Assembly (NCBI GenBank): GCA_023336875.1
Contig: JAMBLH010000310.1
Coordinates: 1-9,623, forward strand
Origin: Actinomycetes bacterium
GTDB taxonomy: Bacteria; Actinomycetota; Acidimicrobiia; Spongiisociales; UBA5794
DNA: 9,623 nucleotides
Reading direction: 5' to 3'
Part shown: one piece after another, positions 5,706 to 9,623 of the stretch
How the letters are laid out: each line of letters opens with the position of its first letter
Position numbering within the stretch: the first letter of the stretch is position 1
Translations under genes and position numbers: made by a program
Notes under the pieces: generated by a model
Databases searched by the model: none
Told to the model about the DNA's origin: nothing
Seen by the model: the letters and a program-made list of their open reading frames with translations, nothing else

Positions 5706-6608
5706 GTGGCAGTGATCGAGACGTCAGGACTGACGAAGTACTACGGCGATACGCCAGGGATTGTCGATCTCGATCTTGAGATCCGGAAGGGAGAGGTGTT
5801 TGGATTCATCGGTCCCAACGGAGCAGGGAAGTCGACCACCATCCGTACGCTGTTGAATTTTCTTTTCCCGACACGCGGCTCCGGAACGATCCTTGGACTC
5901 GACATCATCAAGGGATCCCTTGAGATCAGGACCAGAACCGGTTATCTCCCTGGAGATCTCTCGATGTACGACACGATGACGGCAAGGGAGTTCCTGACCT
6001 ACTTCGCACACCTGCGCAAAGTCGATACCAGCGTACGAATGCAGGAACTCGCGGACCGTTTCGAGCTCGATCTTGACAGGAAGATCAAGGACTACTCGAC
6101 AGGGAATCGTCAGAAGGTCGGGATAGTCAATGCATTCATGCCCAATCCTGAGCTGTACATCCTCGACGAGCCAACGGCTGGCCTGGATCCGCTCATGCAG
6201 CAGGAGTTCCAGGAGATGATCGGGGAGGTTCGAGATGAGGGGAGCACGGTGTTCCTGTCGTCGCACATTCTGCCCGAAGTTGAACGGATCGCGGACCGCG
6301 TCGGCATCGTGCGGCTGGGTCGCCTGATCGAGGTCGACACTGTCGAGGCCTTCAAGGCAAAGGCACATCGGTCCGTAACGATCCAGTTCGCCACACCAGT
6401 CGAAGCCTCAGTGTTCGCGAGCCTCGAGGGTGTTGCATCGGTCGAGACACGCAATGACGGAACGGTTCTCAGCCTCACCGTGAGAGGTTCCATGGATGCT
6501 GTCGTCAAAGAAGCCGCCAGGTACGACGTCGTATCGGTGTCGACTCGCTCCGGTGAGCTTGAGGAGGTCTTTCTCTCGTACTACTCACAGGACAACGATG
6601 CTTCGTAG
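5706..6608 (+). CDS. ABC exporter ATP-binding protein (ABC-2 type, CcmA/BcrA-like)
   Basis: This 300-residue cytoplasmic ATPase drives the membrane protein encoded next to it. Motifs: Walker A GPNGAGKST at 36-44, GYLPGDLSMYD at 79-89 in place of the Q-loop region, signature STGNRQKVGIV at 131-141 (the degenerate form usual in drug and antibiotic exporters, instead of LSGGQ), Walker B YILDEPT at 151-157, D-loop GLDP and switch His187 in SSHIL. A C-terminal extension of about 80 residues after the core is typical of this ABC-2 group. I chose GTG 5706 because the family reads AVIETSGLTKYYG from here and a GGGG ribosome site precedes it; GTG 5712 is an alternative. The open frame extends further upstream, but that part overlaps the divergent promoter region and is not conserved-looking. 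The permease start overlaps its end by 11 bases. Confidence 0.93.
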   Translation: MAVIETSGLTKYYGDTPGIVDLDLEIRKGEVFGFIGPNGAGKSTTIRTLLNFLFPTRGSGTILGLDIIKGSLEIRTRTGYLPGDLSMYDTMTAREFLTYFAHLRKVDTSVRMQELADRFELDLDRKIKDYSTGNRQKVGIVNAFMPNPELYILDEPTAGLDPLMQQEFQEMIGEVRDEGSTVFLSSHILPEVERIADRVGIVRLGRLIEVDTVEAFKAKAHRSVTIQFATPVEASVFASLEGVASVETRNDGTVLSLTVRGSMDAVVKEAARYDVVSVSTRSGELEEVFLSYYSQDNDAS

Positions 6609-8271
6609 CGTCTTCACGAAGGCTCTCTGGGACAGAAGGCGCTCAACGATGTGGTGGACCACTGGCATGGTGGCCATGACAGCTTGGCTTGTGGCTGTGT
6701 ATCCAGTGATACGCGACTCGGACGCTATGCAGTCGTTCCTGGATGACTTTCCTCCTGAGCTCATGGCGCTGTTTGGCATAGACCCAGACATCTATCTCAC
6801 TGGCGCCGGATACCTCCAGGCGCAGCTGTTCTCGTTCATCGCCCCGATAATCCTCATCGCGTTCGCAGTCGGATTCGGAGTCTCCGCAACAGCCAGCGAG
6901 GAGAAGTCTGGCACCATGGACATGCTCCTCTCCCTCCCCATCTCTCGCACATCGCTCATCTTGCAGAAGGCAACCGCGATGGTGCTCTTGGCAGCGCTTC
7001 TGTCGTCAGCGATCGCCTTGACGTTGATCCTGCTTGACCCTGTCGTTGGACTCAGACTGAGTGTCAGCGGAGTCGCCGCCGTTACGACAGGTCTTTGGCT
7101 GCTGGGGGTTACGTTTGGTGGTATTGCAATGATGGTCGGGGCATTCACCGGCTCACCATCAAGCGCTGGTGGTGTAGCTGGGTTCCTCGCGATCCTGGCA
7201 TGGGTCGTCACGAGCTTCTCCTCCCTCTTCAGTTGGCTCGAGTTTCCATCGAAGCTCAGCCCGTTCAGCTGGTACCTCGACGGACTACCCCTCCTCAACG
7301 GGTTCGACTCGGGTCAGATATGGCTTGTGATCGCGGGCGGCGCCGCGATCGTTTCGGCAGCCCTTCTCTTTGCAAGACGGAACATCGCCACTGAGCGAAC
7401 CATCGTTCCACAGACAGCTGCCAGAGCGAAACAAGCTCGGAACGTCGCGCCTCGCTCCACATGGCTCCTCGGGAGTGTCTTCGGCAAGACCGTTTGGGAT
7501 AGACGAAGGACAGTCTGGTATTGGGCCATTGGGCTAGCGTCCATGTCGTTCCTGACATTCGCCGCATGGCCAGCGCTGTCGCGAGATGCTCAAACGCTCG
7601 AGGGACTCGTCAACTCGATGCCGAGGGAGGTGCTGGCTATGTTCGGGCTCACCGATCCAGGTGCGCTGGCAACGCCTCAAGGCTTCGTTTCGTCTCGCAC
7701 ATACGGATCCGTCGGTCCAATCGCGGTGATCGTCTTTGCCATCACAGCAATGACGGCATTCGTGGCGACCGAGGAATCTTCGGGCCAGCTCGACCTCGTG
7801 CTGTCGAACCCAATCAGGCGCAATGTGGTGATCCCAGAGAAGGCGGCAGGCGTAGCTCTATTGCTCAGTGTCATCGTCCTGTTCCTCACGGTCGTCGCGT
7901 TCGTGGGCAATGCAATATGGGCCATGGGATTCGATCCTCTGTCTGTTATCGCCGCAAACATGGGGCTCGGGCTTCTCGGCCTGTGTTTCTGGGGCATCGC
8001 CGTAGCCCTGTGGTCCCTTTTCGGCTCCTCCGGGCCCGCCGTTGGCATCACATCCGCCATCGCCGTCGCGGCCTTCTTCATGAACGGACTGGGGGCCATT
8101 GTCAGTGGCCTCGCGTTCATGCGCTACCTGTCGCCGTTCTACTGGTACCTGGGGGACACGGTTCCCCTTGCAAAGGGCTTCACATTTGGATACTTCGCCC
8201 TCGCCGTTGTCGCGGTTATCGGATCCTTGGTCGCATCCCGACGATTCCGCACGCGCGACCTCGCAGTCTGA
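6598..8271 (+). CDS. ABC-2 exporter permease with two fused homologous halves
   Basis: The 557-residue inner-membrane protein forms the channel of the exporter with the preceding ATPase. It consists of two similar units. SVFTKALWDRRRS (4-16) pairs with SVFGKTVWDRRRT (293-305), EEKSGTMDMLLSLPISR (101-117) with EESSGQLDLVLSNPIRR (392-408), and LSPFSWYLDG (220-229) with LSPFYWYLGD (511-520). The offset is steady at 289-291 residues. Each half has about six hydrophobic segments, with a basic cytoplasmic start and an amphipathic EE.SG...L..PI.R elbow. One polypeptide can thus supply both half-channels to a homodimer of the ATPase. Size and design match the actinobacterial group annotated as putative polyketide-antibiotic exporters. 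AGGA lies five bases before ATG 6598, and the 11-base overlap with the ATPase implies coupling. The substrate is not visible. Its end is 21 bases from the convergent EamA gene, and I see no terminator there. Confidence 0.92.
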   Translation: MLRSVFTKALWDRRRSTMWWTTGMVAMTAWLVAVYPVIRDSDAMQSFLDDFPPELMALFGIDPDIYLTGAGYLQAQLFSFIAPIILIAFAVGFGVSATASEEKSGTMDMLLSLPISRTSLILQKATAMVLLAALLSSAIALTLILLDPVVGLRLSVSGVAAVTTGLWLLGVTFGGIAMMVGAFTGSPSSAGGVAGFLAILAWVVTSFSSLFSWLEFPSKLSPFSWYLDGLPLLNGFDSGQIWLVIAGGAAIVSAALLFARRNIATERTIVPQTAARAKQARNVAPRSTWLLGSVFGKTVWDRRRTVWYWAIGLASMSFLTFAAWPALSRDAQTLEGLVNSMPREVLAMFGLTDPGALATPQGFVSSRTYGSVGPIAVIVFAITAMTAFVATEESSGQLDLVLSNPIRRNVVIPEKAAGVALLLSVIVLFLTVVAFVGNAIWAMGFDPLSVIAANMGLGLLGLCFWGIAVALWSLFGSSGPAVGITSAIAVAAFFMNGLGAIVSGLAFMRYLSPFYWYLGDTVPLAKGFTFGYFALAVVAVIGSLVASRRFRTRDLAV

Positions 8272-8292
8272 ACGTTTCTGGGGCGCGCAGTG

Positions 8293-9201
8293 CTACGTGC
8301 GTTGTGCCGTTGCAACCTTCGCAGAGCGGCGGCCCTCTCTGTCAGCGAGATACATCCCGATTGCAACAAGCACGCCGCCAACAATGATGCCTGCCTGTAG
8401 CTGCTCGTCGAGCAGCAACATCCCACCGATCAAGCCAACGAACGGCACCATATAGCCAATGAGCGAAGCGTCTGTTGCCGAGATGTGCTGCAACAGCCAG
8501 AAGTAGATGATGAATGGCATGAACGTTGCCGCCACCGCGAGGAGAAGGATGAGCCACCACCCCGTCGTCGTCACATCTGTGGGAGTTCCTTCGAACAAGA
8601 GCATCGCTCCAACCAGCCAGATGCTTGCGAACGCGAACTGTATGCCTGCGAGCATGATCGGGTCGTAGGCGCCTGCGTGCTTCTTCGCGAATGCACCGGA
8701 GTACCCGACAGAGACCACTGCTGCGAGCCCCAGTCCGATCGCAAGCATCGGTCTGCCGCCCTCTGAAAGACCGGAGTCCCCTGAAAGTAACAATGCTGCA
8801 ACACCGCTGAATGCAATGAACAGTGCAACGAGCCGACGTCGAGTGAGCGGTTCATCCGGAAGCATGAAGTTCGCAAAGACGGACGTCGCGAGAGGAATGA
8901 GTGCCGCAAGAAGTCCAACGAACCCAGCTGATGCCTCGCCGTAGGCGAATGTGAACAGGACATAGGGAATCGTCAGGTTGAAGATGGCTTGAACCAGTCC
9001 GAACTTCAGCACCTCCTTCGTGGGAACCCGAGATCGTTGCGCTACCAGCACAAGACCAACCAATAAGGCGGCTATCAGCGCTCTCATCGCAATCAAGGTC
9101 CATGGTCCAACACCTTCAGCAAACGCGGCGCGCGTCGCTATACCGCCAGCTCCCCATCCGAGCGCGGCGATGACAAGGAGTAACCAATAGGTCGGACGCA
9201 T
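8293..9201 (-). CDS. EamA/DMT family transporter (RhaT/YdcZ superfamily)
   Basis: The 302-residue inner-membrane protein has about ten hydrophobic helices arranged as two EamA repeats. The first starts at ALGWGAGGIATRAAFAEGVGPWTLIAMRALIAALL and ends near LIPLATSVFANFMLPDEPLTRRR (about 112-134). The second starts near IGLGLAAVVSVGYSGAFAKK and ends with MVPFVGLIGGMLLLDEQLQAGIIVGGVLVAIGMYLADR. The P...E/DE.L ends of both repeats are typical of drug/metabolite transporters that export amino acids, metabolites or toxic compounds; the substrate cannot be read from sequence. The tail after the last helix is short and basic. ATG 9201 lacks a Shine-Dalgarno but is preceded by TAGGCT and six bases, indicating a leaderless message. 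It lies 41 bases downstream of the polymerase gene on the same strand. Confidence 0.93.
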   Translation of the reverse strand: MRPTYWLLLVIAALGWGAGGIATRAAFAEGVGPWTLIAMRALIAALLVGLVLVAQRSRVPTKEVLKFGLVQAIFNLTIPYVLFTFAYGEASAGFVGLLAALIPLATSVFANFMLPDEPLTRRRLVALFIAFSGVAALLLSGDSGLSEGGRPMLAIGLGLAAVVSVGYSGAFAKKHAGAYDPIMLAGIQFAFASIWLVGAMLLFEGTPTDVTTTGWWLILLLAVAATFMPFIIYFWLLQHISATDASLIGYMVPFVGLIGGMLLLDEQLQAGIIVGGVLVAIGMYLADREGRRSAKVATAQRT

Positions 9202-9213
9202 CCGGCCAGCCTA
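9202..9213 (-). promoter_or_regulatory. Leaderless-type -10 element of the EamA gene
   Basis: On the minus strand TAGGCT (9213-9208) is followed by six bases and ATG 9201. The hexamer and the spacing are the same as upstream of the amidotransferase at 2692-2703. The -35 region is poor (GTGTCC at about 16 bases). Confidence 0.5.
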
Positions 9214-9242
9214 CCGGAGGAATGATGTTGGACACCGTGGCG

Positions 9243-9623
9243 TCAGTCGGCTGTCGGCTGTCGTTTCTCATCCCGTGTCATGATGTCAGAGAGACCGTCG
9301 GTGAACTCTGAGCGGCCGCTCAGGAGGTCGCTCCCGTGGCTGACAATGTCACGTCCATATCGCTTTCGCAGTTCATCGACCGATCGATCCAACGCATCCG
9401 ATTCGATTTCATCCGGTGTGCCACCGCCGAGACCAGCGTCATCAACTCCGAGAGCCAACTGAATCGGTTCGTTGACGCCGAGACCCGTAGCGGCAACAGA
9501 CAGGAGCGTGGTCTCGTACTTTGGATACTCATCGAGAACCCTCTGGAGGAGCGGCTTTGCAATATCGACGATCGCCCCGGTCGAGGCGGTTGGGGTCTGC
9601 ACGGTGGCGGATCGGGTGACAGA
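9243..9623 (-). CDS. dinB: Y-family DNA polymerase, probably Pol IV (DinB), C-terminal part
   Basis: The frame stays open to the right edge, so the start and catalytic palm lie outside the window; 126 codons plus the stop are present. The visible part looks like the little-finger domain of Y-family translesion polymerases: an initial SVTRSATVQTPTAST strand (Pol IV proteins have a T.TRS.TL.. PT..T pattern), a helix AKPLLQRVLDEY, then LLSVAATGLGVNEPIQLALGVDD (the LR.LGV.. .L strand). A final helix LDRSVDELRKRYGRDIVSHGSDLL follows, where the family usually reads LD.A.D.VR.RFG...V.RG. A GTG at 9602 lies inside this domain and is not the true start. The protein ends in a short polar tail with no visible beta-clamp motif in the last residues. 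Pol IV is the best guess; a UmuC-like or ImuB relative is not excluded. Confidence 0.78.
   Translation of the reverse strand, partial: SVTRSATVQTPTASTGAIVDIAKPLLQRVLDEYPKYETTLLSVAATGLGVNEPIQLALGVDDAGLGGGTPDEIESDALDRSVDELRKRYGRDIVSHGSDLLSGRSEFTDGLSDIMTRDEKRQPTAD
9246..9263. repeat. 7-base tandem repeat at the polymerase 3' end
   Basis: GTCGGCT is repeated twice and continues into a third partial copy (GTCG). It lies in the last codons of the polymerase gene and encodes RQPTAD on the minus strand. The unit length is not a multiple of three, so slippage would change the frame of the C-terminal tail. Confidence 0.5.

Noticed and set aside
5724..6368. A 214-codon open frame on the minus strand opposite the ABC ATPase
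   Set aside because: It is antisense to Walker A and B coding sequence, shows no family motif and has no ribosome binding site.
8272..8292. Terminator between the convergent permease and EamA genes
   Set aside because: I found no inverted repeat with a stem long enough, and no T-run, in the 21-base gap.
7521..8387. A 288-codon plus-strand open frame within the permease gene
   Set aside because: Arg/His/Gly-rich composition typical of a wrong frame in GC-rich DNA; it also runs into the opposite-strand EamA gene.
1..9623. tRNA/rRNA genes, CRISPR array, insertion sequences, riboswitch
   Set aside because: No cloverleaf, spaced repeats, transposase or conserved leader structure was seen; nearly all of the window is accounted for by ordinary protein genes with short gaps.

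Overview
The window looks like chromosomal DNA from an Actinomycetota bacterium, probably of the Acidimicrobiia type. The grounds are moderately high G+C, GTG as well as ATG starts, several genes with leaderless-type promoters, and a 31-residue protein of the bS22/AURKAIP1-COX24 family, which is typical of Actinobacteria. Nothing indicates a plasmid, phage, insertion sequence or CRISPR array; this is compact core genome.

Layout, left to right. A trans-sulfuration PLP enzyme (90-1274, +) converges on a class V aminotransferase-fold PLP enzyme (1285-2409, -); a small hairpin covers both stop codons. Upstream of the aminotransferase on the same strand lies the tiny bS22 gene (2470-2565, -), separated from it by a strong GC-rich hairpin. 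A 138-base divergent promoter region follows. It drives bS22 leftward, and rightward a two-gene unit of a PuuD-like class I glutamine amidotransferase (2704-3444) and a low-molecular-weight tyrosine phosphatase (3447-3875). These meet a leftward pair, a CDF cation-efflux protein and a ThrB-type homoserine kinase, whose stop and start overlap as ATGA (4707-4710). The kinase and phosphatase overlap tail to tail by 8 bases.

From the next divergent region (about 5610-5705) a two-gene ABC exporter runs rightward: an ATPase (5706-6608) and a 557-residue permease made of two homologous ABC-2 halves (6598-8271). It converges on an EamA/DMT transporter (8293-9201, -). The last item is the C-terminal part of a Y-family DNA polymerase, most likely Pol IV/DinB, which runs off the right edge (9243-9623, -).

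How the genes relate. The trans-sulfuration enzyme and the homoserine kinase act around the homoserine branch point (methionine/cysteine versus threonine) but are not in one operon. Three transport systems are present: CDF, ABC-2 exporter and DMT. The most notable observations are the very short bS22 gene; a shared TANNNT-six bases-ATG arrangement in front of three independent genes, pointing to leaderless mRNAs; the internally duplicated permease; and the translationally coupled transporter-kinase pair. I found no convincing new defence, mobile or biosynthetic system here.
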